DNA from: an uncultured Myxococcales bacterium
GTDB taxonomy: Bacteria; Myxococcota_A; UBA9042
Direction: 5' to 3'
DNA: 64,000 nt
NCBI GenBank assembly: GCA_903929795.1
Contig: CAIYWC010000092.1
Coordinates: forward strand, 1-64,000
In this document: in pieces, positions 16,534 through 24,785 of the stretch
Layout of the letters: the number at the start of each line of letters is the position of its first letter
Numbering within the stretch: position 1 is the stretch's first letter
The notes under the pieces: model-generated
What the model was told of the DNA's origin: nothing
Databases searched by the model: none
What the model saw: only the letters and a program-made list of their open reading frames with translations
Translations under genes and position numbers: made by a program

Positions 16534-17927
16534 CCGATGGCGCATCCGCGGGCTTGAGCACACCGCTGCGGGTTCTGGTCGTCGATGACGGTCGGCTCGT
16601 GCGCGAAACGACCATGCGCCAGCTGCACGACGCCGGCTTTCCTGCGGAGGCGGCGGAGAACGGCTACCGCGCGCTCGACCTGCTGGCGACGGGCGATTGG
16701 GACGTCGTCCTGTGCGATCTGCGGATGCCGGGGATGGATGGACTGGAGCTCCTGCGGGCGATTCGCAGCGACTACCCGGCGGTTGACGTGATCGTCATGA
16801 CCGCGTTCGGCACGGTCAAGACGGCGGTGACCGCGATGCAAGATGGCGCCGCGGATTATCTGACCAAGCCATTTCATTTCCAGGAGTTGGAGCTTCGGCT
16901 GCGGACGCTCGCGCAGCTGCGCACGTACCGCCGGCAGGTCTCCAACTTGCGGACTTTGTTGGAGACGGACGCGACTTCGCGGCGAATTCTGGGGCAATCG
17001 CCGCCGATTCTGCAGGTTGTCAAGCTTGTGCATACGTTCGCAGCCCACGCGGTGCCCGTCCTGATTACCGGCGAGACGGGGACGGGCAAGGAGGTCGTTG
17101 CGCGCGCGCTGCACGAAGCCGGCCCGCGCGCGATGGGGCCGTTCGTGCCGATTCCCTGTGGCGCAATTCCGACCGAACTGGCGGAGAGCGAGCTATTCGG
17201 CCACGAAAAAGGCGCATTTACCGGGGCGACGGCCGCCCGGCAGGGCGCGTTCGAGCGCGCGCACAAAGGCACGCTGCTCCTGGACGACGTTGACGACTTG
17301 CCCTTGAATTTGCAGGTGAAATTGCTGCGGGCTTTGCAGGAAGGCTCGTTTCAGCGCGTGGGCGGCAACCGCGAGGTGACGGTTGACGTGCGCGTGATCG
17401 CGACCACGAAAGTCGACCTCGGCGAGGCGGTGGCCAAGGGGAAGTTTCGCGACGACGTCTTCTATCGGCTGCGCGCGTTGGAGATCCGTCTGCCGCCGTT
17501 GCGCGACCGAGGCGAGGACGTGCTGTTGCTGGCGCAGCACTGCCTGCAGCGGTTTGCCAACGAGACCGGCAAGCCCGAGCCAACGCTCTCGCCCGACGCC
17601 GCGGCGTGCTTGAGGCGCTATGGCTGGCCGGGCAACGTCCGTGAACTCAGGCATGCCATGGAATCCGCACTTACGCTTTGCGCCGACGGCGCAATTGGCC
17701 CGGAGCACTTGCCGGGTTTTTTGCACGGCACCCGCGAGGAGCCCTCCGGCGATCTGTTCACGCTGCATCTTGAAGGACGCGATTCCGTTCCCATGACTGA
17801 CCTGGTTCATCGCGTCGAGGACGCCCTTATCCAGTGGGCCATGCGCAAAGCGGGCGGGCAACAATCCAAGGCAGGTGAACTGCTCGGTCTGGCGCGGACG
17901 ACCTTTCAGAGCAAGATGAATCGCTAG
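16530..17927 (+). CDS. NtrC-family sigma-54-dependent response regulator
   Basis: This 465-residue regulator has three domains. The receiver domain (about 13-130) carries phosphoacceptor Asp63 in CDLRMPGMDG. The AAA+ sigma-54 interaction domain (about 150-380) has Walker A GETGTGKE (181-188), the sigma-54-contacting GAFTGA loop (228-233) and Walker B LLLDDVDD. A C-terminal Fis-type helix-turn-helix covers about the last 35 residues. The presence of GAFTGA means it should open sigma-54 promoters. It is coupled to the RegB-like kinase by an ATGA overlap. Three sigma-54 promoters lie within 10 kb, two of them flanking palindromes that also occur upstream of this operon. The most economical reading is that this protein controls the neighbouring cytochrome operons. 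Confidence 0.95.
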   Translation: MTDGASAGLSTPLRVLVVDDGRLVRETTMRQLHDAGFPAEAAENGYRALDLLATGDWDVVLCDLRMPGMDGLELLRAIRSDYPAVDVIVMTAFGTVKTAVTAMQDGAADYLTKPFHFQELELRLRTLAQLRTYRRQVSNLRTLLETDATSRRILGQSPPILQVVKLVHTFAAHAVPVLITGETGTGKEVVARALHEAGPRAMGPFVPIPCGAIPTELAESELFGHEKGAFTGATAARQGAFERAHKGTLLLDDVDDLPLNLQVKLLRALQEGSFQRVGGNREVTVDVRVIATTKVDLGEAVAKGKFRDDVFYRLRALEIRLPPLRDRGEDVLLLAQHCLQRFANETGKPEPTLSPDAAACLRRYGWPGNVRELRHAMESALTLCADGAIGPEHLPGFLHGTREEPSGDLFTLHLEGRDSVPMTDLVHRVEDALIQWAMRKAGGQQSKAGELLGLARTTFQSKMNR

Positions 17928-18280
17928 CGTCGGAGTCGTGGCGTTCCTCGCCCTTCGCGCCGGGCCTCCACGCGGCCCAAGCAAAGCCTCCCCCACCGCG
18001 CGCCCAGCTTGCGCCGGACGCGTCACCACCATGGGCGGCGAAGACGCTATTCGCGGCTCCGATGCCCGCGGACCCACGGCGTTTGTCGCCGCGCCGCCCT
18101 GCCTTTGACATCGCGCAGTTGCGTGCGCGACCCCGGGCAGCTGGTTGTGAGCTGGCGCCATCGCCCCGCGTACGCCGAGGCCCTGCGTGCCAGCCGGGGC
18201 CCAGCTCGACCCCGTGATTGAGTATTCGGACGTGCCGGATTTTTGCCGCGCCAGATCGGAAAATTAATTCAACGACCGCG
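17928..18280. other. Convergent intergenic region, no gene seen
   Basis: About 350 bp separate the activator stop from the stop of the 13-heme cytochrome gene. Open frames here have arginine-rich shadow composition, no signal and no ribosome-binding site. No clear terminator hairpin with a T-tract was found. Confidence 0.5.
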
Positions 18281-19399
18281 CTACTGGTGGCACGGCGTGC
18301 AAGCGGCGGCACTCTGCTTGTCCTGCGTGCTGGTCCAGCCGGGCGGGTGCGGGTTGCCGCCGGGGGCACCGACGCGGTGGCAGGTGACGCAGTTGGAAGC
18401 GGCCCCGCGGTCGTGGCACGCCGCGCAGGAGACAGCGTCGCGTCGCGCAGCATCGCCGTGATTTTCGCCACTTCCACGGATGAGCCAGCCCGGCGGGTGC
18501 GGCCCGGTCTTGCTGCCCAGCGCGCCGGTTTGCGAGACGCCCATCCGGTCGTGGCACTGCTGGCAGGAACTCTGCTGGTGGCACGTTCCGCAGGATTTGC
18601 TGTCGAGCCGAGCCTCCATCGGGTGTCGCGACAGCCAGTCGCCGCGGTGATGCGCCAGCGAATCCGGGCGATCGAGCTTCAATTGCGACGGCCGGATCGG
18701 CACGTTGCTCCGGCTGTGGCATTCGGCGCAGGTGTCGACCTTGTGGCAATGCGAGCAAACCGCGTCGCTGGTGCGGGCCGCGCCGCCGTGGCGGTTCAGC
18801 CAATCGCCGCCGTGATCCCAAATCTGCGCTGACGTCTTGGTCCCTAGCGATCCTGGCTTGTGGCACAACGTGCAGTTTTCCCGGCCAAAATCCTTCTGGT
18901 GGCACTGACTGCAAGCTTCCAGCATCCCCGGCCGCGTGTTATCCGAGACGCGGGTGGCGTCCTTGATCTCGGTGTGGCACGTCTCGCACGTGACCGGCGA
19001 CACGTCCCCCGGGAGCGCGCGCGAGAGGTGGTTTTTGTGTGAAAAAACCATGCCTTCCATGCGGTGATCGACCAGCGTCACCGGTTGCTCTGGGTTGGCA
19101 TGACACATTTTGCAGTTGTCTTTCTTGTCGTGGCAATCCATGCACTTGCTCTCGTGCGGGATGGCGCGCTTTTGGTCCAGGCTCTCGTTCTTGTCCATGT
19201 CGCTGTGGCAGTCGCCGCAGGCGAGGCCCTCTTTGACGAGGTGGCGGTTGTGCGAGAACGTGATCACGTCGCGCTTGCTCTGCGTGCCGGGCGCGCCGCT
19301 CCAGGAGCCGACGAGGTAGGCACAGGCTGACACGCTCACGACGAGCACGCCGAGTACGAGCGCGCGCAACGCGCGGTTGGATAGTCGGTTGCGAATCAC
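18281..19399 (-). CDS. 13-heme c-type cytochrome (periplasmic side of a porin-cytochrome conduit)
   Basis: This 372-residue multiheme cytochrome has an N-terminal signal (possibly a lipoprotein signal ending VSAC) and 13 CxxCH motifs, about one per 28 residues. The motifs are CGDCH, CMDCH, CKMCH, CETCH, CSQCH, CTLCH, CSHCH, CAECH, CGTCH, CQQCH, CAACH, CVTCH and CTPCH. It ends four residues after the start of the last motif. Extra His residues (SHNRH, VDHR, SHKNH) can serve as distal ligands. The GTG start at 19399 overlaps the stop of the porin gene by 4 bp (GTGA), so synthesis is coupled. In known porin-cytochrome complexes the smaller multiheme cytochrome sits on the periplasmic side of the barrel and passes electrons outward; the same role is inferred here. 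Confidence 0.92.
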   Translation of the reverse strand: MIRNRLSNRALRALVLGVLVVSVSACAYLVGSWSGAPGTQSKRDVITFSHNRHLVKEGLACGDCHSDMDKNESLDQKRAIPHESKCMDCHDKKDNCKMCHANPEQPVTLVDHRMEGMVFSHKNHLSRALPGDVSPVTCETCHTEIKDATRVSDNTRPGMLEACSQCHQKDFGRENCTLCHKPGSLGTKTSAQIWDHGGDWLNRHGGAARTSDAVCSHCHKVDTCAECHSRSNVPIRPSQLKLDRPDSLAHHRGDWLSRHPMEARLDSKSCGTCHQQSSCQQCHDRMGVSQTGALGSKTGPHPPGWLIRGSGENHGDAARRDAVSCAACHDRGAASNCVTCHRVGAPGGNPHPPGWTSTQDKQSAAACTPCHQ

Positions 19400-20799
19400 A
19401 GCGCACCTCGCATCAGCGGTCGGTCATTGACGGCGATTCCGGGCGTCGTCGGCAGCCCCGAGCGGCCTTCATCGTCGTCGGTCTTCTTGGGAGACGGCAG
19501 CGCGGCCACCGGCGCCGGTCGGAACAGCGCGTCGGTGATGGTCAGCGACACAAGCGCCATGACCTGCGACGTGAAGTATGGATTTGACCACACCTGGCCG
19601 TCAACGCCCGCCGTCAAACCCTGCGTGGGCATGTAGCGCAGCGCGGCGGTCGCCATCAGCGATTGCGAGACGCCGCGGACCGGCGCGAAGAACAGGTAGC
19701 TGTCCAAGTCGATTGCGGCGGTCAGATGCGCTGACAATTCGCCGCGGCACCAGATGCGGGCTTCGTCAAAGCCGTTGTCGCCGTTGTACATGCGCGTGTA
19801 GGTCACGCCGGTGCGGTATGTGCCCTGTTCGTTCAAGCGCAGGCCAACGTTCACCTGGGCGCGGTAGCCGTCCAGGCCGCCGCCGCCGATGATGTAACGG
19901 TCGTAGGAGCCGTTGCCATAGAGCGCGCCTGGAGTCTTGATGTCGAAGCCGCCGCCGACCAGGCCGTCCGTGCGCTGGACGAACGCCGTGAAAATCGAGT
20001 TGCGAGGTAGGTACGCGAGCGGATCGCGCGCCTCCGCACGGGCAAAGAGGCCAAGCCACGACCAGGGCCGCCAGCTGGCGTCGATGCGCGCTTCCTGCAT
20101 CCCGCGGCCAAGGAGGTCGTACGCGTAAAGCCCAGTCAAAGTGACGCCTTTGATGCGCAGGGACCCGTCGGTGCCGACCGTGCGCCGTGTCGCCTCGGTG
20201 GTGCCCGAGACGTCCTGAAAAGCGGCGGCGATGTGGCCGACCGTCCACGGCATCCAGGCGAGGCGGGTTCCGACGACCGGCGCGCTGAATTCGTTTTGAA
20301 AACCGCTGAACGCCGCGGAGCCGCCGTAGACGTCCAAGCGCAGGTTGGCCGGCAAGCGGACGATCGCCGAAACGCCGTCCATGAAGATGTAGCGCGGTGC
20401 GCCGCTGAACACGAACTGGCGGCCGACTTGGATGCGCACCTTGTGATCGACGCCATCCCAGCCAACGTAACCGTACGCCAAGTCTGCAGCGCGCGCCGGC
20501 GGCAGCGATCCCGAGGCGATTTGCTGCGCCGCGAAGCCCGATCCGTACGCGAACACCCCAGAACCAGCGATATTTTCGCCGCGCAGGTTCAGGATCTGCA
20601 TCGTCGGAATCTGCTGTTCCGTCGTGTTCAGCGCGCCGGGGACGACGTCGCGCGAAATCGTCGTAATGCTCTTGGCGGTCACATGGACGGTGCCCTCTGC
20701 CTCCGGTTCATCCGCCCACGCGGGCTGGCTCGCCAGCCCGACCGCGAGCCCGACCGTCAGCAGGATATGCCGCAGCTTTGCGTTGGGTTGCGCATTCAT
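19396..20799 (-). CDS. Outer-membrane porin of a porin-cytochrome conduit
   Basis: This 467-residue protein has a Sec signal ending in SQPAWA and a long run of alternating hydrophobic/polar segments rich in Tyr, Gly and Trp, as expected for a large beta barrel. No family motif is obvious from sequence alone, which is normal for such barrels. The call rests on position: the gene overlaps the 36-heme lipoprotein gene upstream (ATGA) and the 13-heme cytochrome gene downstream (GTGA), each by 4 bp. This is the arrangement of OmbB/MtrB-type conduits, in which a barrel encases a multiheme cytochrome to carry electrons across the outer membrane. The N-terminal region after the signal (VHVTAKSITTISRD) may be periplasmic. 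Confidence 0.8.
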   Translation of the reverse strand: MNAQPNAKLRHILLTVGLAVGLASQPAWADEPEAEGTVHVTAKSITTISRDVVPGALNTTEQQIPTMQILNLRGENIAGSGVFAYGSGFAAQQIASGSLPPARAADLAYGYVGWDGVDHKVRIQVGRQFVFSGAPRYIFMDGVSAIVRLPANLRLDVYGGSAAFSGFQNEFSAPVVGTRLAWMPWTVGHIAAAFQDVSGTTEATRRTVGTDGSLRIKGVTLTGLYAYDLLGRGMQEARIDASWRPWSWLGLFARAEARDPLAYLPRNSIFTAFVQRTDGLVGGGFDIKTPGALYGNGSYDRYIIGGGGLDGYRAQVNVGLRLNEQGTYRTGVTYTRMYNGDNGFDEARIWCRGELSAHLTAAIDLDSYLFFAPVRGVSQSLMATAALRYMPTQGLTAGVDGQVWSNPYFTSQVMALVSLTITDALFRPAPVAALPSPKKTDDDEGRSGLPTTPGIAVNDRPLMRGAL

Positions 20800-23700
20800 G
20801 GATTCACCATCCCGTTGACGTGCCAGCCGTCTTTCGTGTTCAAGGTGCCATCGGGGTTGATGGTCTTGGAGTGGCAGAGCGCACAGGCCACCGTTCCCAT
20901 GCTCGGGTCAACGTACGGGTGGCCGGAACCGACGGACGGCGGGATGCCGTGGCACGAGTTGCACGCCAAGCCCGGCTGGTTCCACACCGGGGACGTCTTT
21001 GCGCCGTCCGGCAGCGTCACGCCGTGGCAGTAGACGTTGGTGCAGGTCATGGTCGCCGGATTGAAATCGGGTACATAGCCCGGCGCTACCGCCTTGCCGT
21101 TGGGGAACTTGATCGAGTCAAGCGTCCCCTGCAGGTGATTGGCCTGCCCGACCGACGTCGGCAACTCGTGGCACGTGTCACACGTGATGCCGCCGCCCGA
21201 GTACAGCTTGCCCTTCAAATGCGCCGCGTGCGCGCCGACAGTCGGCAGCGTCGGGTCCGTGTTGCCGTTCACGTCCGGCGGCGGCGCTGCGGAACCGTTG
21301 CCGCCATGGCAGCTATCGCAGGCCGTTGGCAGGATGATGTCGATCGTGCCGTTCACGTGCGTGCCGCCCGGTACAATCGCCTTGTTCGTCGCATCCACGG
21401 TCGACGAGTGGCACTTGTTGCAGTTGTTCATCTTCGGGTGCAGCGGCTCGACCGGCGGCGCGCCATGGCAGGCATCGCAGGTTGTCGGCACCAGGGCAAA
21501 GTCAATGACGCCGTTGGCGTGCGTCCCGGCGTCCAGCGGCTTGTCGTCCGCGCCGACCGTCGTGCCATGGCACAGGTGACACGACTCGACAATCGGCTGC
21601 AATTGCGGATGCTTGCCGTTGTTGGGCGGATCGCCATGGCACGCAGAGCAGTCGGCCGCGGCGGTCACCTTGATGTCGATCTTGCCGTTGCGGTGGTAGG
21701 CCGGGTTGGCGATCGTCTTGTTCGGTCCCGCCGTCAGCGCGTGGCACGTCTCGCAAGCCGACTCCTGCGGGTGATTGTTCACGTTTGGCGGCGCGCCGTG
21801 GCAGCCCGTGCAATCCGCATCAGCAGCCAGAACCACCTCGACCGTCCCGTCCATGTGCGTGCCACCGGGAATGAGCACCTTATTCGCCGCGACCGTCGTG
21901 GCGTGGCAGCCTTCGCAGTCGGAAGCCGTGACCGGGTGCGCGGGCACCGTAGGCGGAGCGCCGTGACAGGCATTGCAGACCGCGTCCGGCGCCAACACGA
22001 CGTCAATCTTGCCATTGTTGTGCGTCCCGCCGACGATGATCTGCTTGTTCGCCGCCGCCGTCGTCGCATGACAGCCCTCGCAATCGGCCACGGTGTTCGG
22101 GTGCTTGCCGTTGTTGGGCGGCGCGCCGTGGCAGCCTGTGCAATCGGCGGTCGTGCCCAGCACGACGTCGACCTTGCCGTCCATGTGCGTGCCGCCCGGG
22201 ATGATGACTTTGTTCGCGGCGACCGTCGTGTTGTGGCAGCCGGTGCAGTCATCGGTCGTGACCGGATGCTTTGCGCTCACCGGCGGCGCGCCGTGGCAGC
22301 CAGCGCAGTCCGCGTCTGGCGCCAGGACGACGTCGATCTTGTCGTTCATGTGCGTCCCGCCGGGCACGATATGCTTGTTCACATCCGCAGTTGTCACGTG
22401 GCAGCCTTCGCAATTGTCCTTGGTTATCGGGTGCTTGCCGTTGACGGGCGGCGTCCCGTGGCAGCCGGCGCAGTTCACGTCCGGGCCGAAGGCGACGTCC
22501 ACGTTGTTGTTCATGTGCGTGCCGCCCACGACGATGTGCTTCGCTGTGTCCACCGTCGTCGTATGGCAGCCTTCGCAGTTGGTCGTGGCGTCGGACAGCG
22601 GATGCTTGGCGCTGCCCGGCGGGTTGGGCAGCATCTTGTGGCAATCGGTGCAATTGGCGTTCCACGACAGCGCGACGTCGATCGTCCCGTTCATGTGCGT
22701 GCCACCCGTGACGATCTTCTGGTTCACGTCGACCGTCGTCGTGTGGCAGCCCTCGCATTTCGCGCCGGTTTTCGGGTGCTTGTCGCTCACCGGCGGCGCG
22801 CCGTGACAGCCCGCACAGTTGACGTCCGGCCCCAGCGTGACGTCGACGTTGTTGTTCATGTGCGTGCCGCCGGACACGATGTGCTTGTTCGCGTCGACCG
22901 TCGTCGTATGGCAACCTTCGCAGTTCGCCGTGGCCGACGTGATGACCGGATGCTTGGCGCTGCCCGGTGGGTCCGGCAACATCGTGTGGCAATCCGTGCA
23001 GTTCGCGTTATTTGACAGCGCGACGTCGACCTTGCCGTTGTTGTGCGTGCCGCCTGGCACGATGTGCTGGTTCACGTCCACCGTCGTCGTGTGGCAGCCT
23101 TCGCAATTAGCCAGTGTTTTCGGATGCTTGTCGCTCACGGGCGGAAATGCGTGGCAGCCGTTGCAGTTGGCATCCGGTCCCAGGACGACGTCAACGGTGC
23201 CATTGTTGTGCGTGCCACCGGGCACGATCTTCATGTTCGCGTCCACCGTCGTCGCATGGCAGCCTTCGCATTTGTCCTGCGTGACCGGATGCTTGTCGCT
23301 GACGGGCGGCGCACCGTGGCAGCCGGAGCAGGGCGCATTGGCCGACAACACGACGTCGACTTTGCCGTTCATGTGCGGCCCGCCTGGGATAATTTGCGTG
23401 TCGTTATCCACAGTTGCCGAGTGGCAGCCCGAGCATTTTTCCGTCGTTTTCGGGTGCTTGTCGCTGACCGGCGGAAAGCCGTGGCAGCCGTCGCACTTCG
23501 TTTCCGGGCCGAGCACAACGTCCACCTTGCCGTTGATGTGATTGGCGACGTTCGCGATTGTCTTGTTCGGCCCCGCGGTGGCGGCGTGGCAGCCAATGCA
23601 ATCGCCGGCGTTTTGTGGATGCGGGGCGGCTGGCGGCGCGCCGTGGCAGGAGTCGCAGGCGCGCTGGGTGCCATCAACGGTCGTCCAAATCGGCTTGCTG

Positions 23701-24242
23701 TTCTTGCCAGGTGTCGCCAGCTTGCCGCCGTGGCAGTAGGTATTGCTGCACGTCACGGTGTCCGGGTCGTACACGGGCGTCGCGCCTTTGGCCAGAGCCA
23801 GACCGCCGAACGTTACGACGGCGCGGAAGTCCGGCGCATCCATGTGGCCGACGTCCCAAATGCTCTGCGGCACTTTGTGGCACGAGCCGCAGGCGATCGG
23901 GCTGCTGCTGTCTGTGCCGCGGATGTGCGTCTGATGCGCGCCGACGCCGCGCAAAGTCGTGTCGGTCTTGCCAAGAATACCGTTTGGCGGCGCGGGGTTG
24001 GCCGAGTTGCCGTGGCAAGATTCACAGACCGGCGCGAAGACCTCTGTCGGGGTCGCTTCACTGGCGCCATCGACCGCCGTTGCATCCGCGCCGCCCAAAC
24101 CGGTGTCGGTCGGTTCAAAGTTGCGCGCCGTGTCGCAGCCGCTCAGCGTCAACAAGAGCAGTCCGCCAGTCGCCAGTAGCCACCGCAAACTGCCGCGAGT
24201 CTCCCGCGAAATCAGCCAGCTTTTTGTCGTTTGCCCGTTCAT
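20796..24242 (-). CDS. 36-heme surface lipoprotein cytochrome with CxxCH/CX4CH repeats
   Basis: This 1148-residue lipoprotein (lipobox LSGC) has a short Asp/Ala/Thr tether and then 36 heme-binding motifs: 34 CxxCH and two CX4CH (CSNTYCH near the N-terminus, CTNVYCH near the C-terminus). Hemes 4 to 31 form 14 tandem two-heme units of about 50-57 residues with the pattern CxGCHGxPP...KHP...CxGCHxTT...GGTHxNGxxDV. The ends resemble the Geobacter CX4CH...CxxCH domain (GSu_C4xC__C2xCH). It is probably the extracellular terminal cytochrome that hands electrons to, or takes them from, an outside partner. The ATG at 24242 has GGAGACG upstream and gives the signal; an upstream TTG does not. A near-perfect sigma-54 promoter precedes it. 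Confidence 0.95.
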   Translation of the reverse strand: MNGQTTKSWLISRETRGSLRWLLATGGLLLLTLSGCDTARNFEPTDTGLGGADATAVDGASEATPTEVFAPVCESCHGNSANPAPPNGILGKTDTTLRGVGAHQTHIRGTDSSSPIACGSCHKVPQSIWDVGHMDAPDFRAVVTFGGLALAKGATPVYDPDTVTCSNTYCHGGKLATPGKNSKPIWTTVDGTQRACDSCHGAPPAAPHPQNAGDCIGCHAATAGPNKTIANVANHINGKVDVVLGPETKCDGCHGFPPVSDKHPKTTEKCSGCHSATVDNDTQIIPGGPHMNGKVDVVLSANAPCSGCHGAPPVSDKHPVTQDKCEGCHATTVDANMKIVPGGTHNNGTVDVVLGPDANCNGCHAFPPVSDKHPKTLANCEGCHTTTVDVNQHIVPGGTHNNGKVDVALSNNANCTDCHTMLPDPPGSAKHPVITSATANCEGCHTTTVDANKHIVSGGTHMNNNVDVTLGPDVNCAGCHGAPPVSDKHPKTGAKCEGCHTTTVDVNQKIVTGGTHMNGTIDVALSWNANCTDCHKMLPNPPGSAKHPLSDATTNCEGCHTTTVDTAKHIVVGGTHMNNNVDVAFGPDVNCAGCHGTPPVNGKHPITKDNCEGCHVTTADVNKHIVPGGTHMNDKIDVVLAPDADCAGCHGAPPVSAKHPVTTDDCTGCHNTTVAANKVIIPGGTHMDGKVDVVLGTTADCTGCHGAPPNNGKHPNTVADCEGCHATTAAANKQIIVGGTHNNGKIDVVLAPDAVCNACHGAPPTVPAHPVTASDCEGCHATTVAANKVLIPGGTHMDGTVEVVLAADADCTGCHGAPPNVNNHPQESACETCHALTAGPNKTIANPAYHRNGKIDIKVTAAADCSACHGDPPNNGKHPQLQPIVESCHLCHGTTVGADDKPLDAGTHANGVIDFALVPTTCDACHGAPPVEPLHPKMNNCNKCHSSTVDATNKAIVPGGTHVNGTIDIILPTACDSCHGGNGSAAPPPDVNGNTDPTLPTVGAHAAHLKGKLYSGGGITCDTCHELPTSVGQANHLQGTLDSIKFPNGKAVAPGYVPDFNPATMTCTNVYCHGVTLPDGAKTSPVWNQPGLACNSCHGIPPSVGSGHPYVDPSMGTVACALCHSKTINPDGTLNTKDGWHVNGMVNP
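21400..23670 (-). repeat. Coding tandem repeats (14 two-heme units)
   Basis: The middle of the 36-heme cytochrome gene consists of 14 imperfect DNA repeats of about 150-170 bp, each encoding two CxxCH motifs. Neighbouring units are often closely similar, which suggests recent unequal crossing-over. Boundaries are approximate. Confidence 0.8.
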
Positions 24243-24294
24243 GTCTTTCGTCTCCTGACGCCGCAACAGGCGCGCTCAGACTGTACCGAGTTCC

Positions 24295-24310
24295 TGCAAA
24301 GACCGTGCCA
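24295..24310 (-). promoter_or_regulatory. Sigma-54 promoter of the porin-cytochrome operon
   Basis: On the minus strand the sequence reads TGGCACGGTCTTTGCA, which matches the RpoN consensus TGGCACG-N4-TTGCW completely (GG-N10-GC). Transcription would start near 24284, about 42 bp before the 36-heme cytochrome ATG. Confidence 0.88.
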
Positions 24311-24437
24311 TTTGCAGTCGCTTCTCATTACGGTTTGCCACATTGCAGGTCTGCGGGAAAGTGCTGATCCGCACTTGAATTTCGCTTCGCCGCGCCAATC
24401 GTCCGCCGCAGGCCTGGGCTGCCGGCTGCACGCGTCT

Positions 24438-24472
24438 GCCGAGAAGTCGGCAGGGGTTGCCGAATTTTCGGC
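24438..24472. promoter_or_regulatory. Palindrome pair between divergent respiratory operons
   Basis: GCCGAATTTTCGGC (24459-24472) is a perfect-arm copy of the palindromes found before the kinase operon. A degenerate copy, GCCGAGAAGTCGGC, starts 21 bp earlier at 24438. The pair is centred about 160-180 bp upstream of the minus-strand sigma-54 start, a normal place for an enhancer-binding protein. Confidence 0.7.
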
Positions 24473-24595
24473 ACCAAACAAAGTGAATGATATCAGTGTG
24501 CTGCATGGATGGCGCCAAAATATGGCGGGCCTGGCATCGCGCCATGGGCGTGGAAAGTTCACAATCACGTGTAAATACATGGTGATATCGACAAT

Positions 24596-24609
24596 GCCGA
24601 AAATTCGGC
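24596..24609. promoter_or_regulatory. Palindrome upstream of the NrfD-type operon
   Basis: GCCGAAAATTCGGC is identical to the sites at 14773 and 14873. It is centred about 140 bp upstream of the predicted plus-strand sigma-54 start, and about 318 bp from the minus-strand one, so both divergent operons could use it. Confidence 0.68.
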
Positions 24610-24716
24610 GCGCGCGGAGCTCGGACTGGAGCATAGCGACGGTCGACTTGATCTGCGTCAAGTCGCCCCGACGCGACTGGACGCTAAACGAGAGAGGGAG
24701 CTGGAGTTTTGTGAAA

Positions 24717-24732
24717 TGGCAGGGTTCTTGCA
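24717..24732 (+). promoter_or_regulatory. Sigma-54 promoter of the quinol-oxidoreductase operon
   Basis: TGGCAGGGTTCTTGCA has GG (24718-24719) and GC (24730-24731) separated by 10 bp and differs from the RpoN consensus at one weakly conserved base. Transcription would start near 24743, about 43 bp before the tetraheme cytochrome ATG. Confidence 0.82.
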
Positions 24733-24785
24733 GTGGTCAATGTGCGGGGCGCTCAGTTGCGGCCCGTAAGCGAGAGGAGCTCGAG

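Noticed and set aside
20778..23015. Long plus-strand frame opposite the 36-heme cytochrome
   Set aside because: It mirrors the tandem repeats of the heme gene and lacks any signal or family motif.
21400..23670. Regular repeats that could suggest a CRISPR array or satellite DNA
   Set aside because: The repeats are about 150-170 bp, imperfect, in frame and encode CxxCH modules. There are no short identical repeats with unique spacers.
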